This document shows positions 12,554-24,471 of a stretch of 64,000 bases of DNA, piece after piece. This stretch comes from Pleurotus djamor (Eukaryota > Basidiomycota > Agaricomycetes > Agaricales > Pleurotaceae), in the NCBI GenBank assembly GCA_029747585.1, contig JAPEVF010000119.1:39821-103820 (forward strand). Reading direction: 5' to 3'. The notes under the pieces are model-generated. The model was given only the letters and a program-made list of their open reading frames with translations, searched no databases and had not been told where the DNA came from. A program made the position numbers and the translations under genes. Position 1 is the first letter of the stretch. Each line of letters starts with the position of its first letter.

Positions 12554-14530
12554 TCAGACCACTGATCCCTTCCCCGAGTCCAGCAGATACCTCTTCACGC
12601 CATCCTCGTTGCCCCAAGGAACCTCGTTTTCCCAATGCGTGATGACCACAACCGCCTGATCATCACCAAGAGACCCTCTCAAGTAGCTCCTTGCAGCGTT
12701 GATCATCCCCTCGTCCATCCCACTCCACACTTCATCCAACAACACGAGCTTTGGTTTCCCCACCAAGGCTCGCATGAGGAGAACCATCCGTTGCTCGCCT
12801 GTAGACAGGGACGAAAAGAGTCTTGAAGCAAAGCNTCTCGGATGTTGCATCGACCGTACTTTCGATAGAAATATCCCAGCTCGCAGGTCCTAATTTTTCG
12901 ATAACATCCCAAACTTGCTTGACCCGCCATGACCATTCTTCCTTACTCATTTCTTCGCCAACCTTCCCTCCAACATTGAGTTCAGATGGTTGAGAGCTCC
13001 CCCTGGGGACAGAAAATACACCCTCAAACCCAGTCACCACTGCCTCCCACACCGTCAAACCCGTCCGACGAGGGAAAGCGTCAAAAAGCTCCGGCGAGAC
13101 AAGTCCAATCTGGGAGTGGAGGACTGGAGTAGGGATACGTTGACGAGGGAGGGAAAACAAGCGAAGATGCCTTTCCTGGGATGAAGATTGCGTGTAAGAT
13201 TGAGGGTGGTCTCCGGTAATGAGAGATAGTAGCGTGGTTTTCCCCGAGCCTATCAAGACGATAAAATAGGTTTGGTCAAGATAGCTGAGAACCTCTGAGA
13301 AGCAACGACGACAGTACCATTAGACCCGACGAGGTGCCATCTGTCACCTGCACGTATTTTCCAGTTGATAGATTGCAATACCTGGGAGTGCGACGTCAGA
13401 CTGGCAAAAAGGTGGAGGAACACAGATGGGGACTAACGCTCCGCTTTCCATACTGCACATTGACATTCTTCATGTCCACGAGGATCTCGCCTGTTTCTGA
13501 TCCAGAGGTGTGTTTAACCACTCTTTGCTCCCCGACACGCTCTGAGGATCCAAGCAAGGGCTCAATTTCTCTCCTAGTGCCTGCGTGCACGCGACTACCT
13601 GAAACATGTGCGATATGGGTGATCCAGTCTGGTATGGAGTCTTGTTCACGAAGACCGAGGATGATACGAGGCGTTCGTGTAGTGTGGAGTTCGTGGAGAA
13701 GGGCCAGAAGCGAAGGTCTGGTCTGAACATCCAACCCAGCTACATACGAAAAGACATATCAGTATCACTCACGGTCAGAAAACGAGAGTATACTTACTGA
13801 GTGGTTCATCCAAGAGTAATAGTTCCGGACTGCCCAAGATTGCCTTGACCACCCTTGCCCTCCTCGTCTGCCCATTACTCAGTGCAACAACCGGTAAATC
13901 CAAGAACCTAGTCAATCCCATTCTTTCAGCCAAGTTCTCAAATAATGCCATCCTGGCCGGGTCCACTTTCTTCTGCTCGTATTGCCGATAGCCAAGCTCA
14001 CCAACGGCATTGTCAATCGTTTCCGGGAACACCGACTCGCGCAGGGTAATCTTGTCCTGGTCTCTAACAGCGCCATAGCGTGCCGAATAGTCATAGAATG
14101 CGCCTGACGAACTCTGTCTCTGACCGAACGAGACTATCGAGACTTTCTGGTAGGGATCTTCATCGTTTTGGCTTAGCAAGGGATATAACCCAAGTGGCGT
14201 TGGAGGCGGTGAAATACGGAGATGCCCAAGGAGTGTCTGTCGGAAGATAATCAGCGATATCGCTCATAGATTTTCGAGTCCCAGATATACCTGGAACAAA
14301 ACTGCTTTGTCGCCTGAACCCGAGCCTACAACGGCCCAACTTTCTCCATCATGAACGGTCCAGTTGACATCGCGGAAAACAGGTGTCCCAGAGGCTTTTG
14401 CTTGACCGAATCGAAAGACGTCGCAACCAGGGATGTTGAGGAGAGGTAGATTCGCTTTGGTCGCGTAGGTACTCGAATACCAGCGACGCGGTGTTGACAG
14501 TCGGAGTAAACGTCGCATGTGGATCTCCAT
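12554..14530 (-). CDS. Twin-ATPase ABC protein (YDR061W-like), mitochondrial presequence
   Basis: Soluble ABC-family protein with two nucleotide-binding domains and no membrane segments, resembling yeast YDR061W; function unknown. The start at 14530 (or the Met four codons later) gives an Arg-rich, acid-free leader (MRRLLRLSTPRRWYSS), a likely mitochondrial targeting signal. NBD1 has a degenerate Walker A (GSGSGDKA), signature LSNGQTRRAR, Walker B LLLLDEPL and, after an intron, the D-loop GLDVQTR. Its switch position reads IILGLREQD and lacks His. NBD2 has a good Walker A (GSGKTTLL), signature LSTGEQRM, Walker B LVLLDEVW, D-loop SGMD and switch His in VITHWENE. NBD2 is broken by an N at 12835: the frames on either side (...STVDATSE and FASRLFSS...) join if the N is omitted, so this looks like an assembly artefact. 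Introns of about 55-60 nt separate the exons. Confidence 0.87.
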
Positions 14531-14705
14531 CCCCCCTTGCTCACCCCTTTATAAGTCCCCTAGAGGGCCTATCAACGAAGATGCGAAGAATTCAGCATCC
14601 ATGGAGCCAGAAACAGGTACCCATGCATTAGGAAGGGAAGTATATCAATAACACGAACAACGCAAGGATGCCATCTACAGTATGTTATAAGTATGGAGAG
14701 GCGAC

Positions 14706-16725
14706 TCAGGACCACCATTGGTACACGATGGGCGAATTATCGTAGGCTTGAAGGAGAATGGCTTCGATCCTCTCCCTTTCTGCTTGAACTCGCGACGCTT
14801 CATCTCCCCGCCCCCTATGGCAGTACTTCCTCAGAAACTCCCTATATGTGAAGTACTTTGGTTTGGGAAAGCCCTCTTTTCCCAAACTCACGTCAAAAAT
14901 CTTCTGTTCAAAACCATGGGTAGGCATCACCGTCTGGATCGACATGGACTTGGTTATATCTCCTGGAACCACAAGTCCCACTGCACCATCACCCTCTGAA
15001 GGGTTTATATGGGCACCAACGATGACTGGATAAGCGGAACAATTGACGACAAGTCGAAGTTTCGGGGCGAGGCCCTCTGGATGCATAAGGACATATTTCT
15101 GGAAGTACAGTCCAATGTGGTCCTTGCATTGGTCAAGGATACTGTAGACAAGGCTGACGATGAAATGTCCGTCTGGTTGCAGTAGGATACCTGGGAGAAC
15201 AAACACAGAGTGTCACAAGGAGGTATAGGGAAACCCATAGGAATGCCTGACCTGGAGAGCATTCTGCACGATGTCTCGTCCAATCATGCGTTTGGCAGAT
15301 GCGAGAACAGTAGTGAACTCCACAGGTGGAGCACCGTCCGACGTAAGGGCTATCTCGAAGGCCGCACTGGAAAATAGGATTGATTGAGGTACGATGCTTG
15401 GCGTTGAGTGGGTGACGGGCCTACCGTGCGACATGTCTTTCCAAGGATAACATATATCATCTTCGACCTGCGATATTGGTCTACCCTCCACGTCATGTGT
15501 GTCCAGTTAACGTCGAGTTTGTGATCTTGCCATTTGATTGACGTCAACGGGGCCAGGCGTTTGAAGTCCTTAGAGGCTGCACGGAAGTTCTTCCGGAAAA
15601 ATAGCTGCACAGATATAGCCTGAAGCAGAGGAAGACATGTCTGAGAAAATGCTGAAGAAAGCTCTTGACAATGAACCGAATTCGCAATGGTACCCAAAGC
15701 GTATATAAGGCCACAATCGAACGCTTGCCAAACATGGGCCTGGCCGGTCGGAAGGAAGAATATATGGGACAAGTAGCAGAGACAGCTCTGAAGCTGCGCT
15801 TGGATGTCGATTTCAGTTGATGGCGGCGACTTCGCGAGGAAGATGAGGACCACAATAAAGAGTGGGATGGAATTTTGACGAACAAACTCGAGTCGTAAAT
15901 CGGAGGACGTGTGGTGTTTGATGAGTGCGATGGCGTCCCCCAGTAAGCGCAAGTTACTGTCTCGCGACGCGTGACAAAGGTATCCGAGTGAGCAAGCCAC
16001 AAAGTTGGCGGGGGAGCCAAAGGCTGAAACAAGTTCGTCAGACCATTGTTCCCCCGCTGTCTGCACGCCCCGAAGGAGTAGCGTCAATGCCGGAAGTGAC
16101 AAAGGATTGGCGTTGGGATGGTCCGGGTCCTGCACGTTCAAACACCACCAGTACACCATAGTGGACACGAAGTCGGGAGAGCAAACGACGGTTTCCAAAA
16201 AGACGCGTCCTGGAAACGACGAAAAGCTCAGACAGACGAACAAGGCTAAACACCGGGCGTTAAGGACATCATTCCCATAGACCTCCTTGACAATCATGAC
16301 AGGCATGCTGGACTCTTCTATGCTTTCGCATAGGAAGATGTCGCGTACCCAGTACCACAATAAGGGCCAAATACGCGAGAGAAGACCAAGATGATCGCGA
16401 AAAAGCGCGTTGGTCAACATGTTCGGACGCAGATACGCGATGATATGCTTGGTGCATCGACACAGCACGACACTATGGTCGAGACGGTCCGTGCATTGTA
16501 GGAGTTCGGATACTGGTGGTGGTGGATGGCGCAGGTGCTCAAGAAAAAGGTTCAGAGTTGTCGCTAACCCAGAACTAGATGAAGGCGGGTTAAGAACGTG
16601 GTGTCGTAAAGTTGTTTCGGTAGCTAGCAAGGCTGAGTTGGCTACAGCGTTGATCTGACGTGGTGTTAGCATCCAGGTATGAGCTCGTCAAGCATGACAC
16701 GTACCAGTTCATTCGACGAGGGCAT
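14706..16725 (-). CDS. MYND zinc-finger protein A (tandem paralog)
   Basis: Protein of 616 residues with a helical, ARM-like N-terminal region and a MYND zinc finger about three quarters along. MYND fingers bind zinc and usually mediate protein contacts; no specific role is known here. Four exons fit exactly: 16725-16705 (MPSSNEL), 16654-15425, 15366-15252 and 15190-14706, separated by GT-AG introns of 50, 58 and 61 nt, for 1851 coding bases. The finger is assembled across the second intron: KTCRTCGLRDSP, then CSTCGVHYCSRICQ and RHRAEC, with all eight Cys/His ligands. The C-terminal part (GILLQPDGHFIVSL onward) ends ...SPIVYQWWS. The gene lies directly downstream of MYND B in the same orientation, with the finger intron at the same place and phase. 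I found no SET domain. The family is secure, the function unknown. Confidence 0.87.
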
Positions 16726-17079
16726 ATTGGTTGTGGTTTGTTAAATTGTTTTAACCTTCACTTTTTCACCTTTTTCTTGTCACATTTCCTCGTGTTCGTA
16801 TTGAAGCCGAATTACGTATCAAATTATCCTCAATTCATTCCAGATACTTGCCTAGACACGACGAGCAAACTTGAAATGACATTTGAACGAGTGGACACAT
16901 ACGAATGGCGATGGTGGTAAGTTGGCAACCTCCGAAGGCCAGTCGCCGTTGGCAACTACCGAACTCATGGAAAGGACAAAGCCTCAAGAACCCAGCAAGA
17001 ACCTTGACATATCGGCGTCGACGGTAGTGGTTATTGGCAAGTACCCGAAGACTCCCAAGCTTTGTTGCTACAGGTTCTG
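16726..17079. other. Spacer between the two MYND genes
   Basis: 354 bases, AT-rich around 16740-16850 on the side upstream of MYND A, probably its promoter together with the 3' end of MYND B. No ORF or RNA supported. Confidence 0.5.
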
Positions 17080-18948
17080 CTAAATCATGGGGCCGAGCTT
17101 GTTAGGAGTACCGTTCAGCATCCAGTTAATGTGGATCGTCTCTCTCTTCACTCGCGCCTCCACCTCCTCATTCCGACCCCGCACGTCCATCTTCAAAAAC
17201 TGACCGCGCGAGTAATACTTGGGTTCAACATGCTCGTCAAACGGAAGTTCAAAGTACCTCCGAGCATTTGCACATCCTGGCACAATCGTTCCCACTTTCA
17301 ACGACTTCTTGATATCACCAGGGACAATGAACGCTTGCGTGCAAGTACTATTCTCGAAGTGACACTCCGTACTGCAAATCGTGTAGGCAAATGTAGTGCA
17401 GTCGATGACGAGACGGAGGACGGGGACATCGACGACCGCTTCAGGGAATGTAAGAACATAGCGCTGAAATATGAGGGGGAGCGCGAGTTTCGCCAACTTC
17501 AAGTGTCCGGCCGCAAGGTGCGCTATGTAACCGCCGTTGGGCTGGGATAGTAAGCCTATGAGGGATAGTTCTGGTTTTAAGTTGGTCGCCGGGGGCCATA
17601 CACGCGTGATAACGAACCTGAGCTGCAACTTTCACGATGCTTTTGCCAGTCACTCTCTTGACAGGCACGCGAGCAGTAGAACACCCCACATATAGCGCAT
17701 TTTCCAGAGGTCGACCGATTACCTTTCACGGGGGTCGAGCACTGCGCGATGTGTGTAAGCGAGGCTCGCCATAAAGTGCAAGTTACTTACCAAATGACAT
17801 TTTCGCGTTTCAATATAGAGACGCCTTGTCAATCCGAAGGAATCGACAGCGCTGAGGAGCTTATCCCAGGCGGCTTGAAGCGATTTTTCGGGCCATTTTA
17901 CTTTTTCAGGGGCTGAGAGGGACGCCAAACATTCCTTGGCTTTGCGAAGATTATACGGAGTAACAAGACGACCAGCAAGAAGGCGGAGACCCTTCCGACA
18001 TGCCTCAACGAATTCAGGCTTGGGTCGCCGAATGTGCTTCGATGATGCGAGGTGACCCATGACACGAACGATGCCACAATCATAAGCCTGTTGTAAGGTG
18101 TCGGTATCGCCCACATTGGTGAATGAAGGGGCAAGCTCCAAGACGTAGAGGATGCACAAGGTAATATAGCTTTGGATGGGAACATCGGGGAGTCCGGTGA
18201 TGCGGATTGGTGGAGTATCAACGAGGAAGTCAAGGATGTGAACGACAAGTTCGACGGAATTCTGGGCGATGAATTCGGCTTGGAAATCTTCGTGACAATT
18301 GTGAATTAGCAGCTCGAGGCATTCGTGTATGGGGTAAGAAGAGCCATGTTCCATAGTCAAGCGGGTCCAGGCAATGAGGTCAGAAACAAAGGAAACAGGC
18401 GATCCAAGTATCGATAGAGCCTCGTCCACCCATCGTCGTGGGCCGTTTTGTATTCTCTTCATCATATTGATCACGTTGCCCAAGCATACAAACTCATTTA
18501 CGTGGCTCGTTTCGGTGAGAGGAAGACGCCACCACTGTACAGCGCAAGAGATGAGCCCAGGCGAATCCATGATGAGATTGGGTCTATCCTGCACGGTGCC
18601 GCCGCTTTCGTCGCAGAGAGCAAATTGCCAGCAGAGAGAAAAGGCGATGTTCCGAATTTTGTGGCTGTCGGAGAGGAAGACGTCTTCGATAACAAATGGC
18701 GGGAAGTCTGAGCTGGGTCGATAGCATAGATAGATATCACGAAACCATGGCCATAGAAGTAGCCACAGTTTCGGCACGTCCTTCTTGACAGAAAGCTTTT
18801 TCGTTGTACCTTCTGCGATGCTGACGATGGCACGAGAGACAGCAGAGCACTTGATGACGCTTGGGTCTTCGCGCGACTTGGCGTTCAACAAGCTTGAGAG
18901 CGGTGGCGGAGAGCCTTGTAGAGAGGCAGGTAGGGACAAGGAGGACAT
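17080..18948 (-). CDS. MYND zinc-finger protein B (tandem paralog)
   Basis: Paralog of MYND A with the same domain order: helical N-terminal region (LWPWFRDIYLCY matches LWYWVRDIFLCE in A), MYND finger, then a C-terminal domain. Three exons fit: 18948-17791, 17741-17618 and 17570-17080, with introns of 49 and 47 nt and 1773 coding bases (590 residues). The finger spans the first intron: RKCHLCSTP, then CAICGVFYCSRACQ and KHRESC, giving a full set of C-x2-C, C-x2-C, C-x3-C and H-x3-C ligands. The intron interrupting the finger is phase 0 after CHL, matching CRT in A. After the finger, LIGLLSQPNGGYIAHL aligns with GILLQPDGHFIVSL in A. The start is set at the first ATG (MSSLSLPASL). The two proteins are well diverged, so the duplication is not recent. 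Confidence 0.86.
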
Positions 18949-19360
18949 GGTGGTTTGCTGAAAAGAAGGGATGCTTGGCAAGCGCCGAACGACGGAGAAG
19001 TGCTCAATTCAAACCTTGATTCAATTCAAACCCAATTACATCCTAGTTCAAATGCCTGACTTATCCATGCCAAGGCTGCAAGAAAGAGCGGTCCATGTGG
19101 AGAGGAAGCTGANTTTTTTTCAAGCACCTAAATATCATAAATGCTCGCCCCAGGGCCCATTGGCCTTCAAAAGTTGGTATTGCGATGTGACGACTTGGTA
19201 AGTAACGATTTCTATTCTACCTGTCCGTTCATCTTATGTTTGGGTAACAATGGCTGACAGCGACTACATCAGTCCACTGGTATCGTATTGAGAGTTACTC
19301 ATACAAGTAATGGTTACTTCTCAGGGATCGCCTGTCCTAACTAAGAGGTAGCGTCCCTAA
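18949..19360. other. Spacer upstream of MYND B
   Basis: About 410 bases between the MYND B start and the 3' end of the Oxr1 gene. An N at 19113 precedes a T-run. No gene seen. Confidence 0.5.
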
Positions 19361-21340
19361 TCACGAGTTGACGCCCCACACCTCTAATCCAACACATTCA
19401 AAAGATACCGAGCCAGCCTTCTTGGGGCCAGGAGAACACAGTGGATCATTGTCAAAGGTCGGACAGCGAGCCGATGAGCCCTCAAAGAGAGTATCGTCAA
19501 GATACAGCCCGTAATGTCCTTCTCTACTCATTCAAGTCATGAATAGACGTCAACAGACTCCGGCGAGACTAAAGCACTCACCCTCCTCCGAACGATATAT
19601 AGTCCGGCTCACTCAGCGACACATACTCATTCTTCCCAGTCCACTTGAACACTTGCAACCTTTCCCCTACGAACCGCCACAAAAAGGACTCCCCGCTGCC
19701 GTAGTAGCCTCTCCCTTTACTCATCCGTATACCCTCTCCGACCCAAGCACCAAATACCGCGTCGCCCGTATCCTTCATCACCACCAGAGCACCCCGGCTA
19801 TGTGTTATCCCTCCTGCTGATTTCACTTGACCAAGGCGCTCGCATCGGTCGTAAAGCGTGTTGAGTGATATACCATGTTGATCCAGAGAGTACAGTAACG
19901 TCCACTTCCGTGAGAGTCGTGACAGCGCGGGGAGGTGTGGTCGTATCTACATGGCCAAGCTGTAAGCTGACAGAAAGCATGGACGCGATGTTGACTCACC
20001 AGGTCTGCCAGGTTCGGTGTGAGAATCTCAGTGGTAGTATCCCATCTCCCTGTCAAATCTACGCCTCCACTTTTCTTTTCGATGAGGACACTCACGCTTT
20101 TCTTTGGTATGTTGGCTTCGTCGGCAAGAGTTAACTCGTGTTGCAGCTCCTCTGAGAAACCCTTGTCCCAGTCGTACCGCTCTCCTCCATATCCCGGAGC
20201 ACCTGTTGGAGGCACATAGACGTGGGGTGCAAACGGTGAATTACTTGAATGAGCGGGTCGAGCGAATGGTGTTCCATGCGAGATTTGGACATCTGGAAGA
20301 GAGGAGCTGATTGGGAGCGAAGGGCTATGATGATGTTGTTGATTATGAATATTACGATTATTTGGAAGTGGTGGTTGTGGATGCCGTGAAGGTGATACTG
20401 ATGATTGTCGTGTGTGTGATACTGATGATGACGATGATCTTGATGATGTGAGAGGTGCAAAGAGGGATTCCAGAGTGTTTGTAGGAGCAGGCTGGCGGGC
20501 TGAGGACATGAACGATGACATCCATTTGGATGAAAGGCTGGAGAGGGTTTGGTATGAAGGTGATCGAGTTGGAATGGGTCGTGAAGGTGATCGTCCCTCT
20601 GCATCAGTAACAGACGGGGTAGGCGTAGACGAAACCGAAGAAGTTGATGCGATGGGCGGGGCGAGTGATGAAGAGCGTTTCCTGTTTATTACCTGCGGAA
20701 ATGACGCGTTGGCTAGGCGTGTGGGATGCCGCCGAGTAGGTGAATCAGAGGGCGATTGTGGTGGCGACTCTGTCGTTACTGGGATCGCTGGAGGCAACGA
20801 ACTTTCGTCAAAGTTTAAATCGATGAGTGCAGCCTCCGTCCCCTCCACCATTTCTCCAAACTCCGTATCGTCCTTCGTAATGGGTTCCTCCTGAGCTTGA
20901 GATGACGGTCCAGGGTCCTTTAACCAATACAAAGGGTCGTCTTCATGCAACAGCAATTCATCCAGTACGCCCTTCTGGTTGCGTTCGGAGGCCAGTTTGG
21001 CATCGTGCGCGAACTTGTCAAAGAAGCTCAAGCTCGTAGAGGTTCGTCTGGTCGATCTGGTCGTACTGGTAGTAGATGATGTGGTGACTCCTTCGTCGCC
21101 CAAAGGGTCAAAAGAGGCTAGAGGATCCTCCGACGCCGAAACCGACACGAATGCACCAAAGTCGTCCGCTGATCCTATGGACGTGTTACGACGTGTGAGA
21201 GTGTCATAATGTTTCACCTTGCTGGCGAGTCCATCGTTAGTGGGAGGCAGAGAGACATTGGCCTGTGTAGGAGAGGCTCTGGGAGTCCCAGGCGAGAATA
21301 AAGTTGCAAACTTATCAATATCGGCTTCGTTGGCGGTCAT
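19361..21340 (-). CDS. oxr1: Oxr1-type TLDc-domain oxidation-resistance protein
   Basis: Oxidation-resistance protein; in fungi and animals TLDc proteins protect against oxidative damage and can bind and disassemble the vacuolar V-ATPase. The start at 21340 (MTANEADIDKFATLFSPG) opens a long low-complexity region rich in Ser, Pro and Thr (about residues 1-420) containing short acidic patches such as LDELLLHEDDPLYWLKDPG. The TLDc domain is at the C-terminus over several short exons: LTGRWDTTTEILTPNLADL, SRLSRKWTLLYSLDQHGISL, then a block ending VFGAWVGEGIRMSKGRGYYG, then GESFLWRF, and finally SFECVGLEVWGVNS before the stop at 19361-19363. FLW and the final FEC-xx-LEVW motif are hallmark TLDc positions. 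The N-terminal extension is long compared with yeast Oxr1 and is the likely regulatory part. Confidence 0.9.
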
Positions 21341-21440
21341 GTAGGTTCAATGTAAACTGTAAACTTCGTTGCAACTTCGTGCAAAAGGACAGAGAGGCGC
21401 TACTAAGAAGCGCCGACTGTCAAAGGAAAACAAAATATTA

Positions 21441-21530
21441 TTCCGATACGGGGAATCGAACCCCGAGCTGCCGCGACCTTCACAATGAATTAATGAAAGG
21501 CGGCAATGTTAGCCGTTACACCATATCGGA
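21441..21530 (-). tRNA. tRNA-Glu (TTC) with an 18-nt intron
   Basis: A full cloverleaf with acceptor TCCGATA/TATCGGA, T-loop GGTTCGATTCC and anticodon loop CTTTCAC (anticodon TTC). Bases 21476-21493 are an 18-nt insert immediately after position 37, the canonical nuclear tRNA intron site. Part of the insert (TGAAGG) can pair with the anticodon region, as tRNA introns often do. The mature sequence equals the two intronless copies at 24472 and 25576. Confidence 0.93.
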
Positions 21531-21627
21531 TGTGTTAGAAGGTGACATTCAGCCCGTGATGATATGGTTTTGGCGGATTGAATATTTGCCATCCAAGGTA
21601 TCATATTTTGGATGTCCGTATATCCAC

Positions 21628-22987
21628 TCAATTGTATTCGTAAAATCCTTTGCCATTCTTTTTACCATACCACTGCGCATCCACCATTCGCTCCAGAAGG
21701 ACACTAGGCCGGTATTTAGAATCGCCAGTGCCCTCATACAGCGTCTGCTGGATTGCAAGACAGGTATCAAGACCAATGCTACGAGAAAATGTCAGTCAAA
21801 ACCTCGGAGAACGGTGACGGGATAGCATACAAATCAGCTGGGAATCATAAGGCATCAGCACAAATATCAGAGGCAAGTATATTCGCGCTTACCGAGTTGA
21901 AGGGGTCCCATTGGATGGTTCATTCCAAGTTTGAGTGTGGTATCGATATCTTCGCGAGTCGCAATACCCTGTTCAAGTTGGATCATATTTAGCGATGGAG
22001 TTTGAATAACATATAGTAGCTACCTTTTCTAAATGCATGATGGCCTTGTAGGCGAAGAGATACATGAGTGTGTCATGTTACAAGATGAGATAAAACATAC
22101 TTCATTGATGAACGGCATCAACAGAGCGTTGGACACGAACCCAGGTACGTCTTTTGATGTGGTGACCTCTGCAAAAGGATCGATGAGTATTCAAGTTACT
22201 CAGACAGATAGTACGTATGTTGTCTCACCTTTACCACAAGCAGTGGCAAACGAACGAGCTCTATCTAGAACGTCCGGCGTGGTTTGAAGAGCGGATATCA
22301 GCTCTACCAGTTTCTTCGGGGAAATGTCACTATGCATCATGATTTCGCTAGGGACACACTGACCATGACGGGTACTGGGTTGAAGAAGTGAAGACCTAGG
22401 CACCATGGCGTCAATACTGTTGTCCAAGAACATGAGATAGTGACGCACCAACGACGCGACCTGCGCTTTGCTTGCCTTGTTCACTGGCTGCGCTGACACC
22501 TTTGGGTATGGCAGAAGCAGCGATTTTGGTGATACTGATTGAACTAGTGTTGGTAGCTAATATCGCGTCCGGACGGAGCTCAGCAGCCAGCGAAGAGAAT
22601 ATAGACTGCTTCAAAGTCAAATTCTCCGAAACCGCCTAGAAGTAAACACAGAATTAAGATCATCCTTCCCACAAACAAATGTGCGGAATATCTTACCTCA
22701 ACAACCAAATCGACATCGCGTATGCCTTGGATGCCCTTCTCGTGATCGACTGGAATAATCCTCTCCCTAGCTTCTTTGGCTTGCGTGCTATCTATTCTTC
22801 CCTTGTTCACATCCTTCTCCAAAAGTTTGTCCACAAAGGCCAGCCCTTTCTTCGTCTGCTCTGGAGATCTATCGTAAAGGAGAACGGGGACCTTGGCCCG
22901 GAGAGCGGCGACGAGGGCAATCCCTGTGCCCATTTGGCCGGCTCCCATGACACCAATTTGGCGGATGTTGTGGGCAACGAGGCTCAT
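21628..22987 (-). CDS. 3-hydroxyacyl-CoA (3-hydroxybutyryl-CoA) dehydrogenase
   Basis: NAD-dependent oxidation of L-3-hydroxyacyl-CoA to 3-ketoacyl-CoA in fatty-acid beta-oxidation or butyrate metabolism. The start at 22987 leads straight into the Rossmann fold (IGVMGAGQMGTGIALVAA, the GxGxMGxG type). Next come an acidic helix end (LLYDRSPE), the exon ILATNTSSISITKIAA with the family's TSS motif, then ELISALQTTPDVLDRARSF and a C-terminal domain with DVPGFVSNALLMPFIN, NHPMGPL and LIGLDTCLAI. The final exon ends KKNGKGFYEYN and a stop at 21628-21630. There are several introns of about 55-70 nt. Only 192 bp separate its start from the divergently transcribed peroxisomal-type carrier. No clear PTS1 tail is visible (it ends EYN), so location is open: mitochondrial, peroxisomal or cytosolic. 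Confidence 0.92.
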
Positions 22988-23179
22988 GGTTGATGCAGAG
23001 AGTAAAGGCGGACAGGAAGGAGAGAACGGGAGTAAGCAAGTGGAACGGGAAACGGGACGAAATTATGAATCACGTGTTACAAGGTCCGGCGATCAACGCG
23101 GTCCTCAGGCGCGAGCATGATGTCACCTTTTGTACTCCAAAACCCATGCAAAATGCAAATCCTACCCTCTCCGTGAACC
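22988..23179. promoter_or_regulatory. Divergent promoter region shared by dehydrogenase and carrier
   Basis: The two start codons (22987 minus, 23180 plus) lie 192 bp apart with no other gene between. Any promoter elements for both genes must overlap or adjoin here. I did not identify a specific factor site with confidence. Confidence 0.5.
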
Positions 23180-24383
23180 ATGACCAGCACGCTTCCACCT
23201 CTCGTACAGGCGGTCTCTGGAGCGATAGGCAGCGCAACCGCCAACGCGCTCACTTACCCGTTCGATCTGGTTACAACCAGGTTCCAGCTTCAGCGAGGCG
23301 CGAAGAGGGATACCGGGATATTTCATGCATGTCATGTAATATGGGGGATAATACACAGAGACGGGGTCGAAGCCCTGTATGATGGTCTATCAGCCGATAC
23401 CATCGCGACTCTGTTATCCAAGTACGTCTTGAACCAATGTGTCCAAGTCACTGATTACAGTACTGACACAATGGACGATGCAGCTTCTTCTACTTTTACT
23501 TCTACTCATTTCTACGTTCCTTGGTCACTTCACGTCGGCTGAGGCTCAGCCCTTCAGCTTCAAATAAACGCACAAATCGACCCCACAAGCCGACGATGAT
23601 AGAAGAACTCATACTTGGCTTTGTCGCTGGAGTTGCGTCTCGTGCTGTTTCGACGCCACTGAATATCGTCACACTGAGACTGCAAACTGAACGCAAGTCG
23701 GATGAAGAGGAGGCCGAACGAGGTAAAGAAGATGACTCTGATAGCGACTCCGAGGATGAGGGCCAGGATGACTCAAGTGATGACGGTATCAAAGCCGTAT
23801 TTGCTTCGATCTATCGCGAAGACGGAATAGCCGGTTTTTGGAGAGGTCAGTTAACTTGAGTTATCACCGAGTCTTCTCATAAGACATTCGTGCTTCGCAC
23901 AGAGCTGACGATGTGATCATAGGATTCCGACTCTCCATCCTCCTATCACTAAACCCATCTATTTCTCTCGCTTTATTCCAACTTTTCCGCCGAGCAGTCG
24001 CCATAAGTCGGCGTAAGCCAGCACCACCCAACCCCTCAGCCAGGGAAGCCTTCATAGGCGGCGCCGTATCCAAATCCATTGCAGTATCCATCCTCTACCC
24101 TCTCCTCTTGGCAAAGACGCGTCTACAAGCTTCGCGTGGATCGTCGTTCAAGCAGGTACTCGTAGACTCTTACACGGGCCACTTTCATAGGCACCCTTCG
24201 CTTCCCCATCACGTCGATGGAGATGTTCCTCGACCTCCAGCTCACAAAGGGAAGACGAAGAACCTGTATCAGGCTCTGTCGGTACAGATTTTGAAGGGAT
24301 TTTTGAACCAGGGTATGACATTTTTGGTCAAGGGAAGGATAGAACAGTTGATCGTCCTCGTTTATATGAGGAAACTATTATAG
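23180..24383 (+). CDS. Mitochondrial-carrier family, peroxisomal adenine-nucleotide carrier type (Ant1/PMP47)
   Basis: Six-TM solute carrier resembling peroxisomal Ant1/PMP47, which imports ATP for fatty-acid activation. The first repeat has the carrier signature in ALTYPFDLVTTRFQLQ (PxD-x-x-T/K-x-R). The second has STPLNIVTLRLQTER, where Asn replaces the signature Asp. The third has ILYPLLLAKTRLQASRG. Three exons fit exactly: 23180-23421, 23484-23845 and 23923-24383, with introns of 62 and 77 nt and 1065 coding bases (354 residues). An acidic loop (SDSDSEDEGQDDSSDD) follows the second signature, and LKGFLNQGMTFLVKGRIEQL near the C-terminus matches my memory of PMP47-type carriers. Head-to-head arrangement with a 3-hydroxyacyl-CoA dehydrogenase supports a fatty-acid oxidation role. 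Confidence 0.87.
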
Positions 24384-24471
24384 TTCGTTGAAGATAGGCG
24401 ATGATACGCAATCCTGACGCAATAAACTGACACTACTTATATACTACTCATCTTGACTAGCCATCAAGCAA

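Noticed and set aside
20412..20894. Plus-strand frame of 160 codons inside oxr1
   Set aside because: Shadow of the Ser/Thr/Pro-rich coding sequence on the minus strand.
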